A stretch of DNA of 64,000 nt from Lysobacterales bacterium (GTDB lineage Bacteria; Pseudomonadota; Gammaproteobacteria; Xanthomonadales; Ahniellaceae). Each line of letters opens with the position of its first letter. Within the stretch, counting starts at the first letter, position 1. Of the stretch, positions 18,880 to 26,806 are shown piece after piece. The stretch covers positions 281,792 to 345,791 of the forward strand of contig JACPFU010000004.1 in the NCBI GenBank assembly GCA_016182785.1, given 5' to 3'. Below the pieces are notes generated by a model, which worked only from the letters and a program-made list of their open reading frames with translations, did not search any database and had not been told where the DNA came from. The translations under genes were made by a program, and so were the position numbers.

Positions 18880-19662
18880 ATGCCCCAAGTCCTGACCCTG
18901 CTCAGCCTCGCCGCCAGCGCGGCCGCACCGATCGAGCTGGCGGAAGCCGCCCAGACCGTTGCCGCCGTTGCGCCGCAGGGCGGCGGCTTCGACATCATCA
19001 AGCTGGTTCTCGGCGCTTCGTTGCCGGTCAAGCTCGTCATGGGCCTGCTGCTCGCCGCATCGCTGATGAGCTGGACCATCATCCTCGGCAAGCGCAGCAT
19101 CCTGGAGCGGTCGAAGAAGCGCGCCAACGAGTTCGAGGAGCGCTTCTGGTCCGGCGGCGATCTGGCCGCCCTGTTCAAGGAAGTCTCGGCGCCGGGCAAG
19201 GAAAGCGAGGGGCTCGCCGGGATCTTCGAGGCCGGGTTCCGCGAATTCGCACGCCTGCGTTCGCGCCGCACCATGGACCCGCGGATCATGGTCGAAGGCG
19301 CGCAGCGTGCGATGCGCGCCGCCGCCGGGCGCGAGGTCGACCGGCTGGAGAAGGACCTCGAATTCCTCGCCAACGTCGGTTCGATCTCGCCCTACATCGG
19401 CCTGTTCGGAACGGTCTGGGGCATCATGATCGCGTTCATGGACCTGAGCACCGCCAAGACCGCGACCATCGCGACCGTGGCGCCGCCGATCTCCGAAGCC
19501 CTGATCGCCACCGCGATGGGCCTGTTCGCGGCAATCCCGGCGGTGTGGGCATTCAACCGCTTCTCGAACCTGGTCGAGCGCCTGAACGTGCGCTTCGACG
19601 CGTTCCAGGAAGAGTTCTCCTCGATCCTGCAACGCCAGGCGCACGTCGAGGACAACCATTGA
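18880..19662 (+). CDS. tolQ: Tol-Pal proton channel protein TolQ
   Basis: A 260-residue inner-membrane protein with three hydrophobic segments (about LPVKLVMGLLLAASLMSW, then two near residues 170-235: LFGTVWGIMIAFM and LIATAMGLFAAIPAVWAF). ExbB/TolQ family. With TolR it forms the proton channel that energises TolA during division. The long variable N-terminus before the first helix is Ala-rich. Confidence 0.96.
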   Translation: MPQVLTLLSLAASAAAPIELAEAAQTVAAVAPQGGGFDIIKLVLGASLPVKLVMGLLLAASLMSWTIILGKRSILERSKKRANEFEERFWSGGDLAALFKEVSAPGKESEGLAGIFEAGFREFARLRSRRTMDPRIMVEGAQRAMRAAAGREVDRLEKDLEFLANVGSISPYIGLFGTVWGIMIAFMDLSTAKTATIATVAPPISEALIATAMGLFAAIPAVWAFNRFSNLVERLNVRFDAFQEEFSSILQRQAHVEDNH

Positions 19663-19695
19663 CCCCGTGCATGCGCCCCGGACGTTGGAGCGGCC

Positions 19696-20142
19696 ATGGC
19701 CACCGCCGGTAGACATCGCAAGCGCCGCAAGCTCAAGTCCGAGATCAACGTCGTTCCCTACATCGACGTGATGCTCGTGCTGCTGATCATCTTCATGGTC
19801 ACCGCGCCGATGCTGAACCTCGGCGTCGACATCGACCTGCCGGAATCGAACGCCAAGTCGGTGTCGCTGGATTCGGAACCGGTGCTGGTCAGCATCGCCC
19901 GTGACGGCACCCTGTACCTGACGCTCGGCGACGAGAAGCGCGAAGCCATCGGCATGCCCGAACTCGGCAGCAAGGTCGCGGCCTTCATCCGCCAGAACCC
20001 GAAGGTGCCGGTGCTGGTTGGCGGCGACCACAGCATCGACTACGGCCAGGTGTACGAGATCATGGTCGTGCTGCAGCAGGCCGGCGTGCCACGGGTCGGA
20101 CTGATGAGCCAGCCCGCCGGCGACAAGGCGAAGGCGCGCTGA
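19696..20142 (+). CDS. tolR: Tol-Pal protein TolR
   Basis: A 148-residue ExbD/TolR protein: basic N-terminus, one membrane helix (VPYIDVMLVLLIIFMVTAPM) with the conserved proton-carrying Asp24, then a periplasmic domain. It lies 33 bp after tolQ and 1 bp before tolA. Confidence 0.96.
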   Translation: MATAGRHRKRRKLKSEINVVPYIDVMLVLLIIFMVTAPMLNLGVDIDLPESNAKSVSLDSEPVLVSIARDGTLYLTLGDEKREAIGMPELGSKVAAFIRQNPKVPVLVGGDHSIDYGQVYEIMVVLQQAGVPRVGLMSQPAGDKAKAR

Positions 20143-20143
20143 C

Positions 20144-21043
20144 ATGGCCGAGCGCCGCGACGACACCCTGCTGGCCTTCGGCGGTTCGCTGCTGTTGCAC
20201 GCCGGGCTGGTGGCGATGGTGTTCGTGGCGATCTGGCTGAAACCGACGGTGCAGCCGGCGGACGTCGCCGGCCCGGTGATCGAGGCGGTGCTGGTCGACT
20301 TCACCGCGCCGCCGTTGCCGGCGGCGTCCGCGAAGCCGAAGCCGGCTGCGCCCAAGCCGCAGCCGGCGAAGCCGCCGCGGCCGGTGGATCCGGAACCGCC
20401 CAAGCCGGCCCCGGCGCAGGATCGCATCGACCAGGAGAAGGTGCGGCTGGCGGCGGAGGCGCTGGAAAAGGCCGAGCGCGAGCAGGAGGAGTTGCGCAAG
20501 CAACAGCAGATCGATCTCGATCGCCAGGACGAGTTGACGCAGATGGAGCGCGAGCGCCAGAAGCAGCTCGAAGACATCCGCAAGCTGCGCGAAGAAGCCG
20601 AGCGCAAGCGCAAGCTCGAGGAAATGAAACTGGCGCAGCTGCAGGACAAGCAGAAGCAGACCGACGCCGACAGGCAGCGCGAGCTCGAGCAGCAGCGCAT
20701 GGCCGAGCTCACCGCCGCCGAGGCGCAGCGCGCCGGCACCAATGGTCGCGACGATTCATTGAAGGGTCAGTACATTGTTGCGATAAGCCAGTGGGCCGAC
20801 CGCAACTGGCGGCGGCCGGACACCCTGCGCGAGGGCTTTCGCTGCATGCTCACGGTCAAGCAGATCCCCGGCGGCGACGTGATCGAGGTGAACGCCTCGA
20901 ACTGCGTCGGCGATCCGCTGGTCATCCGCAGCGTCGAAGCCGCGGTGCAGCGCGAACCCTTGCCTTATCGCGGTTTCGAGTCGGTGTTCGAGCGCATCGT
21001 GACCATCCCGTTCTGTTACCCAAGAGAGATCTGCATCCAATGA
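20144..21043 (+). CDS. tolA: Tol-Pal protein TolA
   Basis: A 299-residue protein: single N-terminal helix (LLLHAGLVAMVFVAIWL), a Pro/Lys/Ala linker, a long charged helical stretch rich in Glu, Lys, Gln and Arg (about 100-200), and the C-terminal globular domain with RCMLTVKQIPGGDVIEV. It spans the periplasm to link TolQR with Pal/TolB. The stop overlaps the tolB start (ATGA). Confidence 0.95.
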   Translation: MAERRDDTLLAFGGSLLLHAGLVAMVFVAIWLKPTVQPADVAGPVIEAVLVDFTAPPLPAASAKPKPAAPKPQPAKPPRPVDPEPPKPAPAQDRIDQEKVRLAAEALEKAEREQEELRKQQQIDLDRQDELTQMERERQKQLEDIRKLREEAERKRKLEEMKLAQLQDKQKQTDADRQRELEQQRMAELTAAEAQRAGTNGRDDSLKGQYIVAISQWADRNWRRPDTLREGFRCMLTVKQIPGGDVIEVNASNCVGDPLVIRSVEAAVQREPLPYRGFESVFERIVTIPFCYPREICIQ

Positions 21044-22350
21044 AGCGATTCCACTGGCTCTTCGTCCTCATCGGCTTGCTCGGCGCACGCATCGGCCTCG
21101 CCCAGGGACTGATGGTCGACCCGGTGCAGGGCAGCAGCGCGGCGATCCCGGTCGCGGCGGTGCCGTTCGCATTCGAGGGCACCGGCATGCCGCCGGACAC
21201 CGACGTCGGTGCGGTGGTTGCCGCCGACCTGAACCGCAGCGGCCAGTTCCGAGCGCTCGGGCGAGCCGACATCGTCGAGTTCCCGGCGCGCCCGGGCGAC
21301 GTCAAGTTCGCGACCTGGCGCCTGCTCAAGCAGGATTTCCTGGTGATCGGGCGCATCTCCGACGCCGACGCCGGCGCGTTGCGCATCGAGTTCGAGCTGT
21401 TTGACGTCGCCAAGCAGGCGCGTCTGATGGGGCTCGCGATCGGCGCCCGCCCGAACGACCTGCGCGGTGCCGCGCACCAGATCGCCGACCTGATCTACGA
21501 GAAGATCCTCGGCATCCGTGGTGCGTTCTGGACCCGCATCGCCTACGTCACCGCCACCGGCATCGGCCAGAACACCCAGTACGCGTTGATGGTCGCCGAC
21601 TCCGACGGCTTCAACCCGCAGACCGTGGTGCGTTCGCGCGAGCCGCTGCTGTCGCCGGCGTGGTCGCCCGACGGCAAGCGCCTCGCCTACGTCAGCTTCG
21701 AACGCGGCAATTCCTCGATCTACATCCAGGAGCTGACCACCGGATCGCGCCAGGTCGTCGCGGCCTATCGCGGCATCAACGGCGCGCCGGCGTTCTCGCC
21801 GGACGGCTCGAAGCTGGCGCTGACGCTGTCGCACTCCGGCAATCCCGAGATCTACGTGATGGACATCGCGACGCGCCGCACCACTCAGGTCACCCGCCAT
21901 TTCTCGATCGACACCGAACCGGTGTGGATGCCGGATGGCGCGACCCTGGTATTCACCTCGGATCGTGCCGGTAAGCCGCAGATCTATAGCGTCCCGGCCG
22001 GAGGTGGCGACGTCACCCGTGTCAGCTTCCAGGGCGAATACAATGCGCGCGCCAGCCTCGGCTATCAGGGCAAGACCCTGGCTATGGCACAGGGCAGCGG
22101 AAATGTGTATCGTATTGCGGTTCTGGATCGGTCGCGCGGTGGGGCTGGGGAAATGCGCCTGATCTCGCCGGGGAGCCTGGATGAATCCCCGAGTTTCGCG
22201 CCGAACGGAAGCATGATTCTGTACGCCGCACGCGAAGGAAAGCGCGGTGTGCTGTTCGCCGTATCCGCCGACGGGCGGGTGCGGCAGCGTCTGGTGTTGG
22301 CGGATGGCGACGTGCGCGAACCCGCGTGGGGCCCCTTCCGGCAGCGTTAA
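21040..22350 (+). CDS. tolB: Periplasmic Tol-Pal beta-propeller protein TolB
   Basis: A 436-residue periplasmic protein with a signal peptide (MKRFHWLFVLIGLLGARIGL, cleavage before QG), an N-terminal alpha/beta domain, and a six-bladed propeller made of WSPDGKRLAYVS, FSPDGSKLALTL and similar blades. TolB binds Pal and the TolA system at the outer membrane. Complete. Confidence 0.97.
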   Translation: MKRFHWLFVLIGLLGARIGLAQGLMVDPVQGSSAAIPVAAVPFAFEGTGMPPDTDVGAVVAADLNRSGQFRALGRADIVEFPARPGDVKFATWRLLKQDFLVIGRISDADAGALRIEFELFDVAKQARLMGLAIGARPNDLRGAAHQIADLIYEKILGIRGAFWTRIAYVTATGIGQNTQYALMVADSDGFNPQTVVRSREPLLSPAWSPDGKRLAYVSFERGNSSIYIQELTTGSRQVVAAYRGINGAPAFSPDGSKLALTLSHSGNPEIYVMDIATRRTTQVTRHFSIDTEPVWMPDGATLVFTSDRAGKPQIYSVPAGGGDVTRVSFQGEYNARASLGYQGKTLAMAQGSGNVYRIAVLDRSRGGAGEMRLISPGSLDESPSFAPNGSMILYAAREGKRGVLFAVSADGRVRQRLVLADGDVREPAWGPFRQR

Positions 22351-22421
22351 GACGTGCACCGCTAGAGTTCGCGCTCTGCGATGCCCCTGTGGATTTACCA
22401 AAAAAACCTCGAGGAAACACA

Positions 22422-22934
22422 ATGAACAACCCGATGCGCGTAATCCTGTCCGTGGCGCTGGTCGCGTCTCTCGCCGCCTGCACCAAGAAGACCGAAGTCA
22501 AGCCGGACGAGCCGGTAGCCCAGCCGACCCAGCCCGAAGTGCCGGCGGTGGTCGACGATGGCAAGTACGATGCCAGCGATCTCGACACCGACAGCTGCCT
22601 GCGTCAGCGCGTCGTGTACTTCGATTTCGACAAGGCCGAGATCAAGGCCGAAGCCGAAGCCATCCTGAAGTGCCACGGCAAGTACCTGACCGACCGTCCG
22701 TCGGCGGCGATGACGCTGGAAGGCCATGCCGACGAGCGCGGCACCCGCGAGTACAACCTCGGCCTCGGCGAGCGCCGTGGCAACGCGGTGTCCTCGGCGC
22801 TGCAGGCGAATGGCGGCCAGGCTTCGCAGCTGAACGTCGTCTCCTACGGTGAAGAGCGTCCGACCTGCTCCGACTCGAACGAAGACTGCTGGGGCAAGAA
22901 CCGTCGCGTCGAAATCGTCTACACGGCGAAGTAA
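22422..22934 (+). CDS. pal: Peptidoglycan-associated lipoprotein Pal
   Basis: A 170-residue lipoprotein with lipobox LAAC (Cys20) and an OmpA-type peptidoglycan-binding domain (VVYFDFDKAEIKAEAEAIL, then GHADERGTREYNLGLGERR and NRRVEIVY). It anchors the outer membrane to peptidoglycan and binds TolB. The 71 bp before it contains a run of six A and GAGG upstream of the ATG. Confidence 0.97.
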   Translation: MNNPMRVILSVALVASLAACTKKTEVKPDEPVAQPTQPEVPAVVDDGKYDASDLDTDSCLRQRVVYFDFDKAEIKAEAEAILKCHGKYLTDRPSAAMTLEGHADERGTREYNLGLGERRGNAVSSALQANGGQASQLNVVSYGEERPTCSDSNEDCWGKNRRVEIVYTAK

Positions 22935-22940
22935 GACGAC

Positions 22941-23915
22941 ATGATGAAGTCCGGTTCACTCTTTCGTGGACCCCTCGTGGCGGCGGCCTTGGTCGCCGCC
23001 ACGTCGTTTTCGGGGTCGGTGGACGCCCAGTCGGGTCGTCTGAGTCTCGCTGAGCGTGTCGCCCGCCTTGAGGCCCAGAGCCAGGGCCAGGGCGGCGCCC
23101 AGTCCACCGTCGACCTGCTGAACCGGATCGATGACCTCCAGTCCGAAGTGCAGTCGCTGCGCGGGCTGGTCGAACAACAGGCCTTCGAGATCGAGGAACT
23201 GAAGAAGCGCGGACGCGACCAGTACGTCGATCTGGATTCGCGCATCAGCCGCCTCGAAGGCAACCCGGCGCCGGCTTCGGCCGCGCCGCCTTCCGAACCC
23301 GCAGCGCCGCTGGCGCCGGGGCAGGTCCAGGAGATTCCCGCGGCGCCCACGGCGCCCGGACAGCTGACCCTGGACCCGGCGGTCGAGCCGACCGCACCGG
23401 CGCCGGGCACCGGTGCCGAGTACGACGCCGCGACCGCGACCGCGGCCGCACCCTCCGCGCCGGTTGCCGCGGAGCCGACCGAACCGCCGCCGGCGACCAC
23501 GGCGACGACGATGATTCCGCAGGTCGGCGAGCAGGCGAGCTACGACACCGCGTTCGATGCGCTGCGCGAGGGCCGCTATGCCGAATCGGCGCGGCGCTTC
23601 TCGGCCTTCCTCGAGCAATACCCGGAAGGCGAGCTGGCCGACAACGCCACCTACTGGCTCGGCGAGTCCTACTACGTCACCCAGAACTACCAGATCGCGC
23701 TCGACACCTTCCGCTCGCTGCTGTCGCGCTATCCGCAAAGCGCGAAGACCCAGGACGCGATGCTCAAGGTCGGCTACTGCCTGTACGAGTTGAAGCAGTG
23801 GGCGCAGGCCGAGGCGGCCCTGAACGATGTCGTCGCGCGCTATCCGGATTCGACCGTGTCGCGGCTGGCGCAAGGACGCCTGCGCGCACTGCGTCTCGAA
23901 GGCAAGACGCCCTAG
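22941..23915 (+). CDS. cpoB: Cell division coordinator CpoB (YbgF)
   Basis: A 324-residue periplasmic protein: signal peptide, N-terminal coiled coil (about 35-95), a long Ala/Pro/Thr-rich linker, and three C-terminal TPR-like repeats (YDTAFDALREGRYAESARRF onward). CpoB coordinates Tol function with peptidoglycan synthesis in E. coli. The linker (about 60 residues) is longer than in E. coli. Last gene of the tol-pal set and 3 bp before queE. Confidence 0.92.
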   Translation: MMKSGSLFRGPLVAAALVAATSFSGSVDAQSGRLSLAERVARLEAQSQGQGGAQSTVDLLNRIDDLQSEVQSLRGLVEQQAFEIEELKKRGRDQYVDLDSRISRLEGNPAPASAAPPSEPAAPLAPGQVQEIPAAPTAPGQLTLDPAVEPTAPAPGTGAEYDAATATAAAPSAPVAAEPTEPPPATTATTMIPQVGEQASYDTAFDALREGRYAESARRFSAFLEQYPEGELADNATYWLGESYYVTQNYQIALDTFRSLLSRYPQSAKTQDAMLKVGYCLYELKQWAQAEAALNDVVARYPDSTVSRLAQGRLRALRLEGKTP

Positions 23916-23918
23916 TCC

Positions 23919-24614
23919 ATGGCCGCGATGCCCGTTGCGGCCGCGCAGGACGGGGCCGCGACGGCGAGCACCGGTTCGCGGCTCAAGCTCACCGAGATCT
24001 TCTGCTCGCTGCAGGGCGAGGCCGACGCCGTCGGCTGGCCGACGGTGTTCGTCCGCCTGACCGGCTGCCCGCTGCGCTGCAGGTACTGCGATACCGCGTA
24101 TGCCTTCCACGGCGGCGAGTGGTGGACGCTCGACGCGATCCTCGCGCGTGTCTTGAGCTTCGGCGTGCGCCATGTCTGCGTCACCGGCGGCGAACCGCTG
24201 GCACAGCGCGCCTGCCTCGACCTGCTCGTCGCGCTGTGCGACGCCGGTTACCGCGTGTCGCTCGAAACCAGCGGCGCGCTCGACATCGCCGCGGTCGATG
24301 CGCGGGTGGCGCGCGTGGTCGATCTGAAGACGCCGGACTCGGGCGAGTGCGAGCGCAACCGCCTCGCCAACCTGCCGCTGCTGCATGCGCACGACCAGCT
24401 CAAGTTCGTGCTGTGTTCGCGCGCCGACTACGAGTGGGCGGCGGCGATGGTGCGCGAGCACGCGCTGCACCAGCGCTGCCAGGTGCTGTTCTCACCCAGC
24501 CACCGCCAGCTTGCGCCGCGCGACCTGGCCGAGTGGATTCTCGCGGACCGCCTGCCGGTGCGCTTCCAGCTCCAGCTGCACAAGCAGCTCTGGGGCGACC
24601 TGCCGGGGCGCTGA
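23919..24614 (+). CDS. queE: 7-carboxy-7-deazaguanine synthase QueE
   Basis: A 231-residue radical SAM enzyme making CDG from carboxytetrahydropterin in queuosine synthesis. The SAM-cluster motif is [10 protein letters not shown] (CxxxCxxC), preceded by [10 protein letters not shown] and followed by VTGGEPL, all QueE hallmarks. The first 20 residues are Ala-rich and might not be translated if a later start is used. Followed 1 bp later by queC. Confidence 0.94.
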   Translation: MAAMPVAAAQDGAATASTGSRLKLTEIFCSLQGEADAVGWPTVFVRLTGCPLRCRYCDTAYAFHGGEWWTLDAILARVLSFGVRHVCVTGGEPLAQRACLDLLVALCDAGYRVSLETSGALDIAAVDARVARVVDLKTPDSGECERNRLANLPLLHAHDQLKFVLCSRADYEWAAAMVREHALHQRCQVLFSPSHRQLAPRDLAEWILADRLPVRFQLQLHKQLWGDLPGR

Positions 24615-24615
24615 A

Positions 24616-25314
24616 ATGACCGCGAACGAAGACGAGCCGACGCGCGCACGCGCCGTGGTGCTGGTGTCCGGCGGCATGGACTCGGTCGCGACACTCGCGA
24701 TCGCACGCGCGCAGGGGTTCGACTGCCATGCCCTCAGCGTCGACTACGGGCAGCGCCATCATGCCGAACTCGATGCCGCGCGCCGCAACGCCGCAGCGCT
24801 CGGCGCGGTCGCGCACAAGGTCGTGCATATCGACTTGCGCATGCTCGGCGGCTCGGCGCTGACCGATGACATCGCCGTGCCCGAGGCGGCCAGCGTCGGC
24901 ATTCCGGTGACCTACGTGCCGGCGCGCAACACCATCATGCTGTCGGTCGCGCTTGGCTGGGCCGAAGTGCTGGGCGCGCATGACCTGTTCTGCGGCGTCA
25001 ACGCGGTCGACTATTCCGGCTATCCCGACTGCCGCCCCGAGTTCATTCGCGCCTTCGAGCAACTCGCCAACCTGGCGACCAAGGCCGGCGTCGAAGGCAC
25101 GCGCTTTCGCGTGCATGCACCGTTGATGGCGATGAGCAAGGCCGACATCGTCCGCGCCGGGCTCGCCCACGGCGTCGATTTCGCGAACACGGTTTCCTGC
25201 TACCAGGCCGACGCCGAAGGCCGCGCCTGCGGTCGCTGCGACGCCTGCCGCCTGCGTCGCCAGGGCTTCCTCGACGCCGGCGTGCCCGACCCGACGCGCT
25301 ATCGCGCGCCATGA
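24616..25314 (+). CDS. queC: 7-cyano-7-deazaguanine synthase QueC
   Basis: A 232-residue ATP-dependent enzyme that converts CDG to preQ0. It has the PP-loop SGGMDS (about 18-23), DYGQRH, and the zinc-binding cysteines [20 protein letters not shown] near the end. It is paired with queE. After the stop, the 7-bp hairpin TGAGCGT/ACGCTCA (25321-25340) overlaps the -35 of the tRNA-Lys promoter and has no T-run. Confidence 0.96.
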   Translation: MTANEDEPTRARAVVLVSGGMDSVATLAIARAQGFDCHALSVDYGQRHHAELDAARRNAAALGAVAHKVVHIDLRMLGGSALTDDIAVPEAASVGIPVTYVPARNTIMLSVALGWAEVLGAHDLFCGVNAVDYSGYPDCRPEFIRAFEQLANLATKAGVEGTRFRVHAPLMAMSKADIVRAGLAHGVDFANTVSCYQADAEGRACGRCDACRLRRQGFLDAGVPDPTRYRAP

Positions 25315-25319
25315 TTTCC

Positions 25320-25348
25320 TTGAGCGTTCCGGGACGCTCACCTACACT
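25320..25348 (+). promoter_or_regulatory. Promoter of tRNA-Lys
   Basis: TTGAGC (25320-25325), 17-bp spacer, TACACT (25343-25348), then a GC-only discriminator GCGCGCCCCC. GC-rich discriminators are typical of stable-RNA promoters that ppGpp with DksA shuts down. The tRNA begins 28 bases after the -10. Confidence 0.65.
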
Positions 25349-25375
25349 GCGCGCCCCCTCCGGGACGCCTCGCGC

Positions 25376-25451
25376 GGGTCGTTAGCTCAGCCGGTAGAGC
25401 AGCGGACTTTTAATCCGTTGGTCGACAGTTCGAATCTGTCACGACCCACCA
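25376..25451 (+). tRNA. tRNA-Lys (anticodon TTT)
   Basis: A 76-base cloverleaf including an encoded CCA end. Acceptor stem GGGTCGT pairs with ACGACCC; the D-arm AGCTCAGCCGGTAGAGC, anticodon loop CTTTTAA (anticodon 25409-25411) and T-arm with GTTCGAATC are all present. The sequence is very close to the E. coli lysine tRNA. The downstream region 25452-25636 has no gene; it repeats CCGCGTCGACG twice and ends with the GGAGAAGG of the next gene. Confidence 0.97.
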
Positions 25452-25636
25452 TTTCCGCCGCGTCGACGAGTAGATCAGTTCTGGCCGCAAGCGGCACTCC
25501 CGCACGAAGCACCGTGCTTCATCCGCGTCGACGTGACGAATCCGTGAAGGAGTACGATTGTGCCGCCGCCGCCGGGTGGCGGCGCGCTCGATCGATCAGG
25601 ACGCGGATGGCCGCGCGATTGCCGGGGAGAAGGTCC

Positions 25637-26767
25637 ATGAAGTGCATGGCGATGAGGGCATGGTGGGTGGCGCTGGCCACGGGGCTGCTGGTTCCGTCAG
25701 TGTCGGCGCAAGGCGTTTCGGTGTTGTCGGAAACGGAGTCTGTGGTGATCAGCGGCGACAGCGTGCGGGTCGACGACGCTGACGACAGCGTGGTGGTTGC
25801 GGGCGACTGGCGCCGTGGTGGCGCGGTTGGGGTGCAGACCGATACCGGGTCCGTGCTGATCGGGCTGGGCGCGGTGGTGGAAGGCGACCGCATCCAGGTG
25901 AATCTCGAGGGCGATGTGCTGTTCGATTTCGACAGCTCCCGCCTCGCGCCCGCGGCCAAGGCGCGGCTGGCGCAGGTGGCGACGTTGATCCGGGCCAAGG
26001 CCGTGGGTGCCGCGCATGTGATCGGCCACACCGATGCCTTGGGTCGCGACGATTACAACGCGCGCTTGTCGCGCGAGCGTGCGTTGGCGGTGATTCGCCA
26101 TCTGCACGATGCCGAGGGCATTCCCTATGGCGTGCTGGTCGGGCACGGCGTCGGGGCGAAACATCCGCTGGCGGCGAATACGTTGGCCAACGGCGCGGAC
26201 AACCCGCAGGGACGCGCGCGCAACCGGCGCGTCGAGATCCAGATCGCGACACGCGAAGGCGTGGCGCTCGGGCCGGGCCAGGTGCTGGTGAGCGGCGATC
26301 GCATCGTCACCAACGAGGCCAGCATCGATGCCGGCGGCGTCAGCACCGACGAGGCGCGCGTCGACATTGGTCGTGGTGGTGTCACCGTCAGCGAACACGA
26401 CGATGGTGATGGTGATGGCGACGGCGATGTCGCGAGCATCGTTTCGGGCGCGATGGCACAGGCGGGTCTGGCCTCGGCGCCGAGCGCTGCGGCCGCCACG
26501 CAGCCGATGGCGGGCGGCGCTTGCGAGCTGATGTGCCAGGCCAGCAGCGGGCGCCAGAGCATGGCCACGATCGCCTGCATCGAGGAGACGCTGGAAGAGA
26601 TGGAGTTCGATTTCGACGCCGATGCCTGCGACGAGTTCGAGGATGCGATGGCAACCGGCAGCGGCAACTACGGTGGCCAGCAGTGCCGCTCCTGCCGCAA
26701 GGCCGAGGGTTACGGCGACGCGCACTGCCTGCGCGTGATCAAGGCCTGCTTCCCGAACAAGCGCTGA
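25637..26767 (+). CDS. OmpA-family protein with acidic and Cys-rich tail
   Basis: A 376-residue exported protein. Start ATG 25637 has GGAGAAGG upstream and opens a signal peptide (AMRAWWVALATGLLVPSVSA). Residues about 95-215 form an OmpA/Pal-type peptidoglycan-binding domain (DVLFDFDSSRLAPAAKARLA, GHTDALGRDDYNARLSRERA, NRRVEIQI). After it comes a region unlike Pal: a DDGDGDGDGDGDV run near 255-266, then a C-terminal part with seven Cys (CELMCQ, CRSCRK and others). No membrane barrel is present. Probably a wall-tethered periplasmic protein; the tail's role is unknown, with metal binding a guess. Confidence 0.8.
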   Translation: MKCMAMRAWWVALATGLLVPSVSAQGVSVLSETESVVISGDSVRVDDADDSVVVAGDWRRGGAVGVQTDTGSVLIGLGAVVEGDRIQVNLEGDVLFDFDSSRLAPAAKARLAQVATLIRAKAVGAAHVIGHTDALGRDDYNARLSRERALAVIRHLHDAEGIPYGVLVGHGVGAKHPLAANTLANGADNPQGRARNRRVEIQIATREGVALGPGQVLVSGDRIVTNEASIDAGGVSTDEARVDIGRGGVTVSEHDDGDGDGDGDVASIVSGAMAQAGLASAPSAAAATQPMAGGACELMCQASSGRQSMATIACIEETLEEMEFDFDADACDEFEDAMATGSGNYGGQQCRSCRKAEGYGDAHCLRVIKACFPNKR

Positions 26768-26778
26768 GTGGAACGTGG

Positions 26779-26804
26779 CCGGGTCCGGCGTGTCCCGGGC
26801 CCGG
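26779..26804. terminator. Hairpin between convergent genes
   Basis: CCGGGTCCGG and CCGGGCCCGG (26779-26788 and 26795-26804) form a 10-bp stem with one G-T pair and a 6-base loop, in the 39-bp gap between the OmpA-family gene and the kinase gene. There is no clear T-run, so the terminator role is inferred from place and shape. Confidence 0.5.
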
Positions 26805-26806
26805 TC

